A DNA stretch of 64,000 bases. It comes from Paraburkholderia kururiensis. GTDB lineage: Bacteria; Pseudomonadota; Gammaproteobacteria; Burkholderiales; Burkholderiaceae. Where the stretch lies: positions 3,410,001 through 3,474,000 of the forward strand of contig NZ_CP139965.1 of NCBI RefSeq assembly GCF_034424375.1. Direction: 5' to 3'. This document shows, piece after piece, positions 1-9,948 of the stretch; positions within the stretch are counted from its first letter, which is position 1; the number at the start of each line of letters is the position of its first letter. The translations under genes and the position numbers were made by a program. Under the pieces are notes generated by a model, which saw nothing but the letters and a program-made list of their open reading frames with translations, was not told where the DNA came from and searched no databases.

Positions 1-3000
1 CCTGCCTGGTAGGCCGCCTTCAGCTGTGAGAGGAAGGAAGCGTAGGAGGCAGCATCGATGGTGTCCGTGACGGTCGTGATGCTTGCGTCGCCACCGTTGT
101 CCAGCGACGCGACCCTCAGTGTTGCATTGTTGCCAGCGGAAATCGTGCTGCCGTGATTACCCAGATTGCCTGTTGTGATCGAGAGATCGTGGCCAGCAGC
201 AATCACACCCGCAGCCCCTGAGGGCTGCGTGGTTGTGATGGTCCGCGTGACGGTCGGAAGTGCAATACCGTAAAGCGCCCCGCTGCTCAGATCAGGCGCA
301 GTAGCGGTATTAGTGCCAGCAAGCTGCAGGTCGCCTACGCGGCCTGTGATTGTCGCGCGGTAATCGGCTGTAGAGCCGTCCGGCGTGGTACTGAGGTCAT
401 CCAGCGTCAGCAAACCAAGCGGTGCGCTGAGCAGTGCGGAGCCCAGACCAGTCGCGCTAATCGTCGTGCCCATACTGGTCGTGGTCGTACTGTTTGCACC
501 CGCACGATTGTTCAGGACATTCGCAGCGTTGATCGTGACGTCGTTCTGTGCCGTGATCGTGCCACCGGTATTGGCCAGATCGCCCGACAGGTTTGCGCTG
601 AAGTTGCGGCCCGCAGCGGTCACCGCACCACTGTTGTCGTAGCTGCTGCCGTTGACGTTCACATCCCGTACTGCACTGACCGTTCCGGCATTCGTGGCCA
701 CACCGGTGAGGTTCACGTCGTTGTCGGCGTGTATCGTTCCGCCCGCCTGATTCACGACGGTGCCGGACAGGTTGACGTTGTTGCCTGCGGTGATCGTGCC
801 GCTGTTGGACAGCGTGCCGGACGTCGACAGCGTGATGTCACCGGACTTGCTGATCGTGCCCGTGTTCGTGAACCCCTGCGCAGCGTTGATCGACACATTG
901 TTGCCCGGCATCGCCCAGGTACCGGAGTTGTTCAACTGCTGGGCGTTGATGGTGAGCACATTGCCGAGGTTGAGCGTGCCGCTCGCAGCTGCGGACGGAT
1001 CGAATGCCTGGTTAGGCAGGTAGAGCGTCAGGTTGTGCTGCGCGAGAATCTGGCCATTCGTGTTGTTGAATGTGCCGTTGCCCCCATTCACGGTTACGGT
1101 TACATCGCCCGCGGCGGCGCCAGGATTGTTCACGTCCCCTGTGTAGATTAACCCGCTACTGTTGTTGAGCGCGCCCGTTACGAGATTGAGCGCACTCGTC
1201 GCCAGCAGTCCGCCCGTGTTCGTGGTGCCACCGCTGACGTTGATCGCGTTAGTGGGGCCGTAGATCGTGCCGGTGTTAGTGAGGTTCGCCGCACTAACCG
1301 CCATCGTGGCAAGCGATGACAGCGAACCCTGGTTACTGACGTTCGAGCCCGAGACGGCCAGGTTGCCCTTCGCCATCTGCGAGCCGACGTTTGTTACCGT
1401 GCCGCCGGCGAGCGTCGCGTTGCCCATGTACGCCGCGGTACCACCCGTCGTCAGGCCCGTGGTACCGGTCGCGCTGTACGTGCCGCCGATGACCGCATTG
1501 GCCGTGGTGACGTTCGCACCCTTCAGCGTCGCGTCGCCGTTCACACTCAGTGCCGGCGCGCTCGGGCTGTACGTGGCGTTCAGCTGCCCCGCTGACGTGT
1601 CGAGGTTCTGCGTGGCGGTCGCGTTCAGGTTGCCGCCCACCGCCACGCCCTGCGTGGTGATGTTCGCGCCCGTGAGCGTGGCGTCCTTCGAGACGGTGGT
1701 CTGGCCGTTCAGGTTCAGGTTGCCGCCGGCGTTGAGCGTGGCATTGCCCGCGGTCGATACCGTGCTGGCCGCCGTCAGGTCGCCGCCCTTCGCGTTCATG
1801 CCCAGGTCGCCCAGACTCTGGACAGTGCCCTGCGCGCTGATGCCGGTGCCCGCCGTGACGTTCATCGCGCCGCCGGACAGCGCATTACCTCCGAGGGTGG
1901 CGCTGCCGTTCGTGGCCGTCAGCGTTTCGGTGCCGACCGCCGTGGTCGCGCCCACCGAGAGGCTCGTGCCCGCCGTCGCCGCGAGATTGTTGCCGGTCTG
2001 GATCGCGCCCGTGATGTCAATGTTGCGGCCCGCCGAGAGCATCGTGTCGTTCGCGACGCCGACCGCGCCGCTGCCCGTAATGTCGCGGCCTGCGGTGACG
2101 GTCGCATTGCTGGTGCCGTCGGCTTCGAGCCCGCCGTTCAGGGTCACGTCGCGCGTGGCCGCAATGGACGTGCTACCGCCGCTGTGCGCGTTACCAGAGA
2201 CGGTGACGTCCTGTCCAGCACTGATGGTGGCCGTGCCAGGAGTCGTGAGCGTACCCGCGACGGCCACGTTGCCCACGCCGGAGCCGATCTGCGCATTGCC
2301 CTGGCTGTAGACGTTACCGCCGAGATTCACGCCCTGCTGGCCATTCGCGGTGAGGTTGCCGAGCGTCGTCACGCTGCCCGTCGTGGAGAGCGTGCCACCG
2401 TTCGCAGCGAGGCTCATGTCGCCCACTGACGAGGCCGATCCGCTGATAGCTGTACTGCCGCCCGAGGTGACGGTGAGTGTGCTGCCGCTGGTGGCGTTAC
2501 CGCCGAGCGCGCTGTTGCCCCCCGCGGTCACCGAGATGGCGCCGGGTGCGGTGACCGTACCGCCGAGGGAGGCGTTTCCGCCTGCCGTCGCCGTCACCGT
2601 CGTGCCGGCCTGCACCGAGCCCGTGAGCCCGATGTCCTGCCCCGCCGCTAGCGAGACCGCGCCCTGCGACGAGGCGACGTTGCCGCTGCCCGTGACCGGG
2701 CCCGACTGCGAGCTGATGGTGACCGGCCCCTGCGCCTGGGCCGTGCCGCCCAGCGTCGTGCCCTGTGCCGACGAGAGGATGAGTGCGCCGTTGCTCGTGG
2801 CGCTACCGGAAACGTTTGCCGTGCCGGCCTGTGCAATGATCGTTGTGTCGCCGACACCCGAGACCGCGCCATTGATGGCGGCATTGCGCGCGGCGGCAAG
2901 ACCGACCGTGCTTCCACCATTGACCGCGCCGTTCACGGTGAGGTCGCGGCCCGCGTTCGCGGCGATCGTGCCGGGCGCAGTCAGGCCCGAGTTGACCGTG

Positions 3001-4367
3001 ATGTCGCCGGTCGTCGTCTTGAGCGAGAGGTTCTGGCCGGAGACGGAACCCACCGTCATCGAGTTGCCAGCCGTGAGTGTGCTGTTGCCGTTGGCCGCGA
3101 CCGATGCGACATTGAGGCTGCCGCCCGCATTGAGCGTCGCGTCCTGTCCGGCCGATGCGCTACCCGTTACGTTGATGTCGCCGGTCGCCGAAACGGTGTA
3201 GTTCTGGTTCGCGACGCCCGTGCCGGAGACCGTGGTGTTGCCCTGGCTCGCGAGGCTGACGTTCCCGGTCGCGGACGTGCCGCCCACGGCAATGTCGCCG
3301 TTCGAGGTGACCGTCACGTTGCCGGCAGTCGCGGCGAGCGGCCCCTGCATGTTGACGCCCATGCCGGCCGCGGTGGAAACGATGTACACCTGTCCTGACG
3401 TGACCGAGCCGTACCGGCTCGCATCGATGGCGACTGCACCGCTGGTGGTGGCGGTGTTGGCGCTGCCGTTCGATGAGGTGGTCCAGGTGGTGCCGGTCGC
3501 ACCTGACGAGGTGGGTGTGACGAGCTGGTCGCCGGTCACGATGTTGACGCGGTTGTTCGCGTTCAGCGGCGCGGCCAGTGAAACCGTTTCGCCAATCAGG
3601 TCGATGTTGCCAACGGTGCCCTCGATACCCGCCCCGGGCGTGCCATCGTTACCCGGCGGCCCGTTGATCGAGATGTTGCCGCCGTTCACGCTCCAGGCGA
3701 GCGCGCCGGCATGCGCGAAGTCGGTCGGGGTGCCACCCGCTGCCGTGATGAACTGCGGCGTGCCGGTGGTCAGCGTCAGGTTCGAGATGTTGGTGAGCGC
3801 CGTGCCACCCGGGACGCTGATTCCGTTGGGGTTGGCGATGATCAGGGATGCAGAATTCCCGAAAATCTCGAGCGGCCCGGCTATGACGGAAGCGTACTGC
3901 CTGCCGGTTGAGATGACCTGCGCGAGGATGACCGACGCCGTGCGGCCAGCCAGGTTCGGGTTCGAGCCGACCTGCCCGCCGATGAGTGAAGTCCCCGCGA
4001 CCAGGCTGTTGTTGAAGATCAGACCTTCACTGCCGGCCGACAGGCTCTGGAGCTGCGAGGCGGAAATGCCCTGTGCGTTCGGTGCGGGAATGTTGATAAC
4101 GGGAACGCCCGCCGAACTCTGCGTGATGGTCGGCTGGAAGGTGATGGGGGCGCGCGGATCGACGATGGGCGCTGCATGCGCGGTTGCGTCGGCCAGGAAC
4201 ACCGCAGGCGCGAAGTACGTCACGACGACCATGACGGCCGCCGTGACCCTGCGCCACAGTGCGGGCCGCACCGTGTTCAGGTCTTCAGCATGCGCGAAGC
4301 GCGCACTGTCCCTTGCCGCCGTGCGCTGCATCGCGCGACGGAGGATGTCTTTCCCCGTGGTTCGCAT
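1..4367 (-). CDS. Two-partner secretion (TpsA/FhaB-like) filamentous exoprotein, 5' part, runs off left edge
   Basis: The minus frame is open from ATG 4367 to base 1 (about 1455 codons), with the stop outside the window. Residues 1-65 look like a long signal peptide: a charged N-region, a hydrophobic run VTAAVMVVVTYFAP, and cleavage after AHA. The TPS/haemagglutination-activity domain follows, with the family motifs NPNL (136-139) and NPNGI (179-183) that contact the TpsB transporter. The rest is low-complexity beta-helix repeat of the type G-N-(I/V)-x-(L/I)-x-(T/S)-x-G, as in FhaB, CdiA and large adhesins. No strong Shine-Dalgarno precedes the ATG. Whether it is an adhesin, a contact-dependent toxin or a haemolysin cannot be told without the C-terminus. 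Confidence 0.9.
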   Translation of the reverse strand, partial: MRTTGKDILRRAMQRTAARDSARFAHAEDLNTVRPALWRRVTAAVMVVVTYFAPAVFLADATAHAAPIVDPRAPITFQPTITQSSAGVPVINIPAPNAQGISASQLQSLSAGSEGLIFNNSLVAGTSLIGGQVGSNPNLAGRTASVILAQVISTGRQYASVIAGPLEIFGNSASLIIANPNGISVPGGTALTNISNLTLTTGTPQFITAAGGTPTDFAHAGALAWSVNGGNISINGPPGNDGTPGAGIEGTVGNIDLIGETVSLAAPLNANNRVNIVTGDQLVTPTSSGATGTTWTTSSNGSANTATTSGAVAIDASRYGSVTSGQVYIVSTAAGMGVNMQGPLAATAGNVTVTSNGDIAVGGTSATGNVSLASQGNTTVSGTGVANQNYTVSATGDINVTGSASAGQDATLNAGGSLNVASVAANGNSTLTAGNSMTVGSVSGQNLSLKTTTGDITVNSGLTAPGTIAANAGRDLTVNGAVNGGSTVGLAAARNAAINGAVSGVGDTTIIAQAGTANVSGSATSNGALILSSAQGTTLGGTAQAQGPVTISSQSGPVTGSGNVASSQGAVSLAAGQDIGLTGSVQAGTTVTATAGGNASLGGTVTAPGAISVTAGGNSALGGNATSGSTLTVTSGGSTAISGSASSVGDMSLAANGGTLSTTGSVTTLGNLTANGQQGVNLGGNVYSQGNAQIGSGVGNVAVAGTLTTPGTATISAGQDVTVSGNAHSGGSTSIAATRDVTLNGGLEADGTSNATVTAGRDITGSGAVGVANDTMLSAGRNIDITGAIQTGNNLAATAGTSLSVGATTAVGTETLTATNGSATLGGNALSGGAMNVTAGTGISAQGTVQSLGDLGMNAKGGDLTAASTVSTAGNATLNAGGNLNLNGQTTVSKDATLTGANITTQGVAVGGNLNATATQNLDTSAGQLNATYSPSAPALSVNGDATLKGANVTTANAVIGGTYSATGTTGLTTGGTAAYMGNATLAGGTVTNVGSQMAKGNLAVSGSNVSNQGSLSSLATMAVSAANLTNTGTIYGPTNAINVSGGTTNTGGLLATSALNLVTGALNNSSGLIYTGDVNNPGAAAGDVTVTVNGGNGTFNNTNGQILAQHNLTLYLPNQAFDPSAAASGTLNLGNVLTINAQQLNNSGTWAMPGNNVSINAAQGFTNTGTISKSGDITLSTSGTLSNSGTITAGNNVNLSGTVVNQAGGTIHADNDVNLTGVATNAGTVSAVRDVNVNGSSYDNSGAVTAAGRNFSANLSGDLANTGGTITAQNDVTINAANVLNNRAGANSTTTTSMGTTISATGLGSALLSAPLGLLTLDDLSTTPDGSTADYRATITGRVGDLQLAGTNTATAPDLSSGALYGIALPTVTRTITTTQPSGAAGVIAAGHDLSITTGNLGNHGSTISAGNNATLRVASLDNGGDASITTVTDTIDAASYASFLSQLKAAYQA

Positions 4368-4974
4368 GGTTTCTGTAAGCTGCTTGTTTTTTCTTACCGG
4401 CTCTTACCGCACGGCAGCAAATTTACAGCTAAAACCGCCCGAACACTGTCAGGAAGAATTAAACCGATGGTGATTTACAACGTCCCGCGAAGAATATGCT
4501 TGATAGATAAAGTCCCTGCGACCGAACAGTGCGCCTCCGCGCTATAGGTCCACCGCGTCGCGTGTCTCTGTTGCGCGTCCAGTCGTAATTCCAGAACTCT
4601 CGACATATCGGGCGACCAGGCGCGACCGTCCAGGGCCGCTCTGCCGCAGAGCTATACGATCAATGTATGCAGCGCTCGCAGGGCTAGGCCATATAGCCGG
4701 CGCGCTCTCGAACGCATTTGCTCCTACTGCCCTATCCGTCGCACGACGCCCTGGTGCTGGTCCAGTTCAAAGCGCGGCTGGATCAGCACAGCGACGAAGG
4801 ACTCCCTACCTGGTACGCGTTGCAGGACGCCGTGTTCGTCCCGCGCTGGCTCATCAATGGCACCTCTTCAGGCAGAGGAGGCGGCGCATTCACACGGCGA
4901 ATTTCCGGAGTCGGACCCATAAGAGACAACGATCTTTCTACAAAGCGGCCATTAGACTCGGCGACGTTTGCGAC
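4368..4974. other. Intergenic stretch, no supported gene
   Basis: About 600 bases lie between the exoprotein start and the next minus-strand gene. The first 150 bases are AT-richer and would hold the exoprotein promoter. Frames at 4663-5166 and 4718-5062 (+) are open, but I recognise no family and they lack a clear ribosome binding site. They may be eroded DNA from a former accessory gene. Confidence 0.4.
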
Positions 4975-5340
4975 TCAAAGCAGGAGCATCAGCGCACCGA
5001 AGAAAAACAGGAAACATCCTGTAGCAAACTGGGCTTGGAGAAAGCCGCGCCATCCTGGATAGCCATATGGCACCGGTTGGGAGTATCGGGTCGGGATAGG
5101 CAGGCGCAAAAACCAAGTGCGCAAGGCGTGTGTGAGCGCGAGCACGCCCGCGGCCAGGATAAATAGCGAAAACGTCCGGAGCGTATCGAACGGAATCGGA
5201 ATGTCAAATACTTGCATCACAATGAGGACAAGCGCGCCTAGTACCAAAAGTGCGCATAGCAGGCGATAGAGCGGAGTAAGGCTCGCCTTTAACCACGTTG
5301 GCGCATTGCTCTTGCCTTGAGGTGGAGGCGTCCACGTCAT
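4975..5340 (-). CDS. Small predicted membrane protein, unknown function
   Basis: The 121-residue protein has a soluble, proline-rich N-terminus (about 1-20) and three hydrophobic segments (about 28-48, 56-75 and 98-120), so an inner-membrane location is likely. I recognise no family. Its ATG overlaps the TGA of the frame upstream (5337-5528) as ATGA, which suggests translational coupling. Small multi-span proteins in such a position, near a T6SS cassette, are sometimes immunity proteins, but nothing in the sequence proves this. Confidence 0.5.
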   Translation of the reverse strand: MTWTPPPQGKSNAPTWLKASLTPLYRLLCALLVLGALVLIVMQVFDIPIPFDTLRTFSLFILAAGVLALTHALRTWFLRLPIPTRYSQPVPYGYPGWRGFLQAQFATGCFLFFFGALMLLL

Positions 5341-5528
5341 TCTGTTTGGCGGATGGGGTCCGTGCGCGGGGACAGGATTTGGCCGTGATTTGAATTTAAC
5401 CTCATCTCATGGTCCATCGCCTGATTGTTTACGATTCCGGGATTCCCGTCGAGCGTCCAATTCTGGCCGGTCCGTGCCCATCGGCGATAGACGGCACTTG
5501 ACTCATACGCGTCTGCCACATGTGCCAA
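5337..5528 (-). CDS. Short hypothetical frame, possibly the C-terminal stub of a lost gene
   Basis: This 63-codon frame (TTG start, or an internal GTG) ends in an ATGA overlap with the downstream membrane-protein gene. Its sequence is polar and looks globular (WTLDGNPGIVNN), but it is too short to classify. It could be the tail of a longer gene cut off by a rearrangement, with the coupled membrane gene left behind. No convincing ribosome binding site is visible, so confidence is low. Confidence 0.25.
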   Translation of the reverse strand: MAHVADAYESSAVYRRWARTGQNWTLDGNPGIVNNQAMDHEMRLNSNHGQILSPRTDPIRQTE

Positions 5529-5550
5529 AACCGCAAATTCGACCTTTATA

Positions 5551-6396
5551 TCAAGAAGAGAAACCGTGCGGGTCGGAGGTCGATAGCCACCAGTCGGCTC
5601 CCACGAACCACGCAGATTGGTCCGCAGGCGTTTTCCATCTTAGAGACCTGACTGCCGCCGTTGTATTTGATTCGAACGCCCTGACCAAGGATTCCCCGGT
5701 TGCATCGTCACGAGCGCCGATACACTCGATGAACATCGCTGGAGAGATGAACTTTGCCGCGTATGAGTTGGCCGCAACACGTGTCACAAGCAGCATGCCG
5801 CCAAGACCGCGGTTTGGCGTCAATGGGAAAATCAGGCGGCCGCCATCATTGAGTGCTTCAAGCCAGCTATCCAACGGGTGCGTCGCACCCGCACTCACGT
5901 AAATCAAATCCGATCGCGGCAGCACTGCGTTAGTTCCGCTTTCTTCGAGCACCCGGACGTGTTCCAGGTGAGCAAGGTTCGACGTCGCATGCGCACTGAG
6001 ACCCGGGTCAATCTCATACGCAGCCACACGCCCGGCTTCACCGGTGAGGTGCGCAAGAAGTGCTGTGTAATAGCCGGTTCCCGAACCGATGTGTGTGATG
6101 GTTTCGCCTCGCGAGATGCCCGCGGCGTCCAGACAACGTGCATGGAGGCTCGGCTCACCGTTGTTGATGCCTCGATCGGTCTTGAGCCCGATCAGAATGT
6201 CCTGATAGAGAACGGCAGGATCGGACGTGTCGGTCGAGACGTATCCTGTCGGCGTATATGCGTTCCATGGACCGGGACCAAGATACTTTTCCCTTTCGAC
6301 CACCGCAAACGCCTCCCGGATTTTCGGGTCTCTGCACGCTCCCATGGCCGTTATGTATCGCGCATAAAAGGCCCGAAGCACTTCTACGTTCGTCAT
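5551..6396 (-). CDS. Protein-L-isoaspartate O-methyltransferase-like SAM methyltransferase
   Basis: The 281-residue cytoplasmic protein has the PCMT layout. An N-terminal helical part is followed by a substrate-loop region (about 50-80), then SAM motif I HIGSGTGYYT (102-111) and an acidic residue after the next strand (AYEIDP). PCMT enzymes methylate isoaspartyl residues for repair of damaged proteins. At 281 residues it is longer than the usual 200-220 and the C-terminal part is divergent, so it may be one of the PCMT-like enzymes that modify other substrates. It stands alone, 238 bases downstream of the acetyltransferase gene. Confidence 0.75.
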   Translation of the reverse strand: MTNVEVLRAFYARYITAMGACRDPKIREAFAVVEREKYLGPGPWNAYTPTGYVSTDTSDPAVLYQDILIGLKTDRGINNGEPSLHARCLDAAGISRGETITHIGSGTGYYTALLAHLTGEAGRVAAYEIDPGLSAHATSNLAHLEHVRVLEESGTNAVLPRSDLIYVSAGATHPLDSWLEALNDGGRLIFPLTPNRGLGGMLLVTRVAANSYAAKFISPAMFIECIGARDDATGESLVRAFESNTTAAVRSLRWKTPADQSAWFVGADWWLSTSDPHGFSS

Positions 6397-6634
6397 CGAC
6401 CGTTTCTCCGTAAAGGGACAGAGCTATCGTAGCAGATGAAGTCGAGCGAAATTATCGGTTGTCGACAATCTAGCCCGCAATGTCCAACGTCCGAAAGTGG
6501 CCGGCTAGCGCCCGACGACAGAGTTCGACGATCGTCGCGGATGTGGCCTCTCATGCAAAGGGCATAACGCGACCCGCTCCGGACCTTCAGTTTGCTTCAA
6601 AGCGGCCGTTCGGCGCCGAAAGCGCCAGCGCTAT

Positions 6635-7162
6635 CTAGCATCCTGACCCACGCATCGGATTCGCCGATTTTTCAAACAGTGAATCGACATAGTCGCCAAG
6701 CTCGGGCATGGGCTTTACTCCTACACGGACAAAGCCAAGCGACTCATAGTAGGCACAGAGCTTTGTGTTTCTCGCGTCGCAGCCCAATCGAACAAAACGC
6801 CGGTTCTGCATGTTGACCTGGGTGGCGCACCAATCGATCATGAAGCTGCCGAGTCCACGACCGTTGAAGCCCTTTCTCACGGACAGTCCATGCACATAGC
6901 CGGCAATTGGTTCTTGAGGCCCCCAGTACGTTTCATCATCCCAATCCAGAGAAAACGTCCCCACCGGCATGCAGTCGTGTTCGACAACATACACCGCTCT
7001 TCGCGAGAGACTGTTCAGTACCCACCTCTCTGAAAAGCCATCTCCGTCCCTGCCCCATGCATAATCGCCATGGGCCACCTTGTTCGCATGCGCGTCGTTT
7101 CGGATCTGCGTAATAACTCGGACGTCATCTGCTGTTGCGCGGCGGATGCTTCTTGAGGCCAT
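6635..7162 (-). CDS. GNAT family N-acetyltransferase
   Basis: The sequence has the GNAT fold signature. The acetyl-CoA loop is SVRKGFNGRGLGS (motif A, Q/RxxGxG/A type), followed by MIDWC and the C-terminal YYESLGF motif B. About 175 residues is typical for a single GNAT domain. I chose the second ATG (7162) because GGAG lies about nine bases upstream; ATG 7177 would add five residues. The substrate cannot be read from sequence. Confidence 0.85.
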   Translation of the reverse strand: MASRSIRRATADDVRVITQIRNDAHANKVAHGDYAWGRDGDGFSERWVLNSLSRRAVYVVEHDCMPVGTFSLDWDDETYWGPQEPIAGYVHGLSVRKGFNGRGLGSFMIDWCATQVNMQNRRFVRLGCDARNTKLCAYYESLGFVRVGVKPMPELGDYVDSLFEKSANPMRGSGC

Positions 7163-7351
7163 CGCTTGTGGCTCCATTCGTTGTAGCGTTTGTCATCTAG
7201 ATCGCCGTGGAGATCCCCCGATTGCTATCCATTTGGTGCGCATGGCGAGCGGCGGAAACTGGCCCGGCCCGTGCGACGCCAATGAATCGGACGCCGCCAT
7301 ACTATCTCCGTCAACGGTCAAGCGCAGCGTGTTGGGACGGGGCACTCAGAT

Positions 7352-8155
7352 CTAAATCAGCTCGGCGATGCGTACGATAATCAGCGCGGCCGGTACAAGC
7401 ATTATTTGCGCACAAAGGGTCCCGAGAACACGCGCACAAGCAAGGGTGGTGATGGCTCGCCGAAAGCTATTCTCAGAGATCCGGCCTTCGATCACGTCGT
7501 CCGTCATGACGGAAACCTGCGGGTCGATGACCACCGCTAACACCACGGTCGCAAAGCCATTAATCACCGACGATAGATTGGCGCACGTCACACGCAAATC
7601 TGGCTTCAGATATCCAGCGTAGAGCGACGCGAAAACTCCGACAGTCCAGATGGCCATCGCGAAGACGTTGAGAGCTATCACCATACCCGAGACCCCGGCA
7701 CCGCTCGCGAGCTGGGAGATGTTTTGGCGTGACGGAACCCGCGCACCGTCCCGCAGATAGTTGATGCCGCCACGGCTGAAAAAGTGGAGCACGAGGCGCG
7801 GCAATGAACGTTTGGCCTGAAAGTGCTCGACAGCACGACTGAAATATCGCTGAAACGTTGGGATCAGCAGCGCGCCGACTACGCTCGCCGCCGTGGCTGT
7901 CACCAGGAAGAGACGAAAATCACCGAGCAGGCCACGCTCAAGATGCTGGGCGATATCAAGCTCTACGCGCTTGGCTATGAATGGCCCTTGAAAGGAGTTC
8001 GCCGTTCGGGAGACAAGGGCGATGATCCCGAACAGAGAGAACGACACAGCGATACGTCGCGTGCGGACGCCAGCGATCCGTACCGCGTAGGCCAGCGTCG
8101 CGATAACGTGGATTACGAATGTCAGTCCGCAGATAATGAAAAGCTGGGCGTCCAT
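7352..8155 (-). CDS. amj: Lipid II flippase, Amj family (DUF2837)
   Basis: The 267-residue integral membrane protein has about six hydrophobic segments. It carries the Amj/YdaH hallmark AYAVRIAGVRT near residue 23, then SFSLF and SRTANSFQ. Amj is the alternative to MurJ for flipping the peptidoglycan precursor lipid II across the inner membrane, first described in Bacillus subtilis. In Gram-negatives it is an accessory gene, so a second flippase beside a T6SS cassette is notable. It lies 189 bases downstream of PAAR on the same strand. Confidence 0.8.
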   Translation of the reverse strand: MDAQLFIICGLTFVIHVIATLAYAVRIAGVRTRRIAVSFSLFGIIALVSRTANSFQGPFIAKRVELDIAQHLERGLLGDFRLFLVTATAASVVGALLIPTFQRYFSRAVEHFQAKRSLPRLVLHFFSRGGINYLRDGARVPSRQNISQLASGAGVSGMVIALNVFAMAIWTVGVFASLYAGYLKPDLRVTCANLSSVINGFATVVLAVVIDPQVSVMTDDVIEGRISENSFRRAITTLACARVLGTLCAQIMLVPAALIIVRIAELI

Positions 8156-8344
8156 GCGATTGCCACGAGGTTTGCCAAGGGTTTAAGTCTACCGGAGCAC
8201 TGCTGCCGCTTCGATCATCATCAAACTGAAGGTCGATACCGAATGCCCGAAACTGGCAGGCATTTCCATGCATTCGGCAATCAAGCCTCAAGCACCGCGA
8301 GAACCTGTAGCCTGCGCTTCGAAACACGCCACATCACGACTCCT

Positions 8345-8608
8345 TCATTCGCCGCCGAAGGTACTGGCTGTGGAGCAAAGTACGGCCCCGCAACTCGTCT
8401 TGTGTCCATCGAACGCGACAGCGCGGCCACCTATCACGAAAGCCGGATCGCCTTCGACGATGACGCAACCCTGGTGGCCGGCAATCGGGCAGGTGCAGAT
8501 GTCTCCAACACGCGCGACAGCGCGGCCGTCGACCTCGAAGGTCGAATCGCCAGTTTCCACGACACCGCCATGACTGGTCGGGTCACCTACGCGAATAACG
8601 TTTCTCAC
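8345..8608 (-). CDS. PAAR-domain protein, T6SS spike tip
   Basis: I chose GTG 8608, which follows GAGGA at good spacing. The longer frame to 8770 runs into the preceding gene. The 87-residue product is a bare PAAR domain, beginning RVGDPTSHGG and ending with GHKTSCGA. The conserved histidines and cysteines (ICTCPIAGHQGC, HKTSCG) fit the zinc site at the apex of the PAAR cone. PAAR proteins sharpen the VgrG trimer and help carry effectors. The gene is 19 bases after tli4, last in the vgrG-tle4-tli4-PAAR unit. Confidence 0.9.
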   Translation of the reverse strand: MRNVIRVGDPTSHGGVVETGDSTFEVDGRAVARVGDICTCPIAGHQGCVIVEGDPAFVIGGRAVAFDGHKTSCGAVLCSTASTFGGE

Positions 8609-8627
8609 GTTGCGTCCTCGCGCACGT

Positions 8628-9947
8628 TCAAGCTTCGTTCGGCGCGGAGTCGCCAGGCGTTTCCGTCGGCGGCTCTTCGTCAAAGCCGACCAGTTTCCAG
8701 GTCGTATTGACGGCGTGCTCCTGCTGCTTGCCCAGCATGCGATCAAGAAAAGCCGTACGGCTGATGACACGAACCTGCGGCATTACCGTGCCCGCGGCGA
8801 AGTGCTGACGCGTCCCGCCGACAATCTCTTGACCGTTGGCTTCGGGACAGGTCCACCACCCGGATTGAGGGCAGACGCTGCCGGTTTGCGCCAGCGTTCC
8901 GAGCGGAAGCGTCGGGACCGGTTCAATGCCCGACACTTTGCCGCTACCGCCCGTGGGACGAAGCCGTATCGAATTGACTACGGCGTCGAACAGGCGAACG
9001 GCTTCTTCGTCCGAAAGCTTGGGACGCGCGGGCTGGCCGTCTATACGAGTCATCCCGCTTTCGAATTCGACAGTCAGTGTGGGATCGAGCGGGTCGTTGA
9101 TCTTGCTGCCCTGCGCTTCCCACTGGAACTGGTGAAGCCGGTAGCCGCCGTCGGTAGGTACCGTCGACAGGACTTCCTCGCCCTCCCGGCCAGCTGCGAC
9201 CCGCGTACCTTTTCGAATATCGTGGATTGCGCTCATCAAGCTCTTGTACGCATCAGGAATGGGCACCTGCGCCATCCGCTCGAGCAGTTTTGGCTCTCCG
9301 AGCTTCGTTACGGTTGACGAGTTGACGGATACCAGTATTCCTGGCCATTGCGGAAACTTGAAGCTGATGCCGGCTTCTTCGTACTGTGCGGTCTTGCCAT
9401 CGTCGGCGATGAAGCCGTCTTTGAGGCAGAAGCCGGGTTGTGACGGGACGTCGTCGCGACTCCTTGCGTGAAGACTCGGTAGCAATCGCTCTTTCAACCG
9501 CGGCAGCACCTTTGCCTGAAAAGTGGACTGCTCCATGTCCTGCGTCTTGAGAGTGAACAGACGATGAGGCGTGAACCAGTACGCCTCGAAACCGTAGTTG
9601 TCTTCGCCAAAAATCTTCTCGGACGTTATGAGCGCTTCGGCTGTTGGACCGTTCGAAACAACACCCTTGAGCGTACGACCTTTAAGCTCGCTCGTTGACT
9701 TCAGGCTATCGGAGCGCCTCGCGAGCATGTCAGAAAAACCCTTCTGGTCGATATTGGTGGGTTCGGAATCAATCTGACCGAACATATATTGGTAGGCTTG
9801 CCCGTTTACTACTGCATCGGCGGGGAGATCGACCAGATAGCGGCCAAAGCAATACGTTTTGACGTTGCTCATCACAGGCTCTTTCGCGAAGCAGATTGAT
9901 GAAATCAGGCTGGCACCAACAGCCAGCAGAACCGATCGTCCCAACAT
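8628..9947 (-). CDS. tli4: T6SS immunity protein, Tli4 family
   Basis: The start ATG 9947 lies directly behind the tle4 stop with AAGGGATG upstream; an earlier in-frame start would overlap tle4. The 439-residue product begins with a signal-peptide-like stretch (MLGRSVLLAVGASLISSICFA), so it should act in the periplasm. The body resembles Tli4 proteins, with a conserved N-terminal YCFGRYLVDLP segment and a C-terminal domain. Tli4 (TplEi type) binds and blocks the Tle4 lipase. Position right after the lipase gene supports an effector-immunity pair. Confidence 0.8.
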   Translation of the reverse strand: MLGRSVLLAVGASLISSICFAKEPVMSNVKTYCFGRYLVDLPADAVVNGQAYQYMFGQIDSEPTNIDQKGFSDMLARRSDSLKSTSELKGRTLKGVVSNGPTAEALITSEKIFGEDNYGFEAYWFTPHRLFTLKTQDMEQSTFQAKVLPRLKERLLPSLHARSRDDVPSQPGFCLKDGFIADDGKTAQYEEAGISFKFPQWPGILVSVNSSTVTKLGEPKLLERMAQVPIPDAYKSLMSAIHDIRKGTRVAAGREGEEVLSTVPTDGGYRLHQFQWEAQGSKINDPLDPTLTVEFESGMTRIDGQPARPKLSDEEAVRLFDAVVNSIRLRPTGGSGKVSGIEPVPTLPLGTLAQTGSVCPQSGWWTCPEANGQEIVGGTRQHFAAGTVMPQVRVISRTAFLDRMLGKQQEHAVNTTWKLVGFDEEPPTETPGDSAPNEA

Positions 9948-9948
9948 G

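Noticed and set aside
385..4473. Long plus-strand frames opposite the exoprotein (for example 1267-2310, 2350-3201, 3220-4473)
   Set aside because: Val/Pro/Ala-rich shadow frames of the repeat-containing minus-strand gene, without domains or ribosome binding sites.
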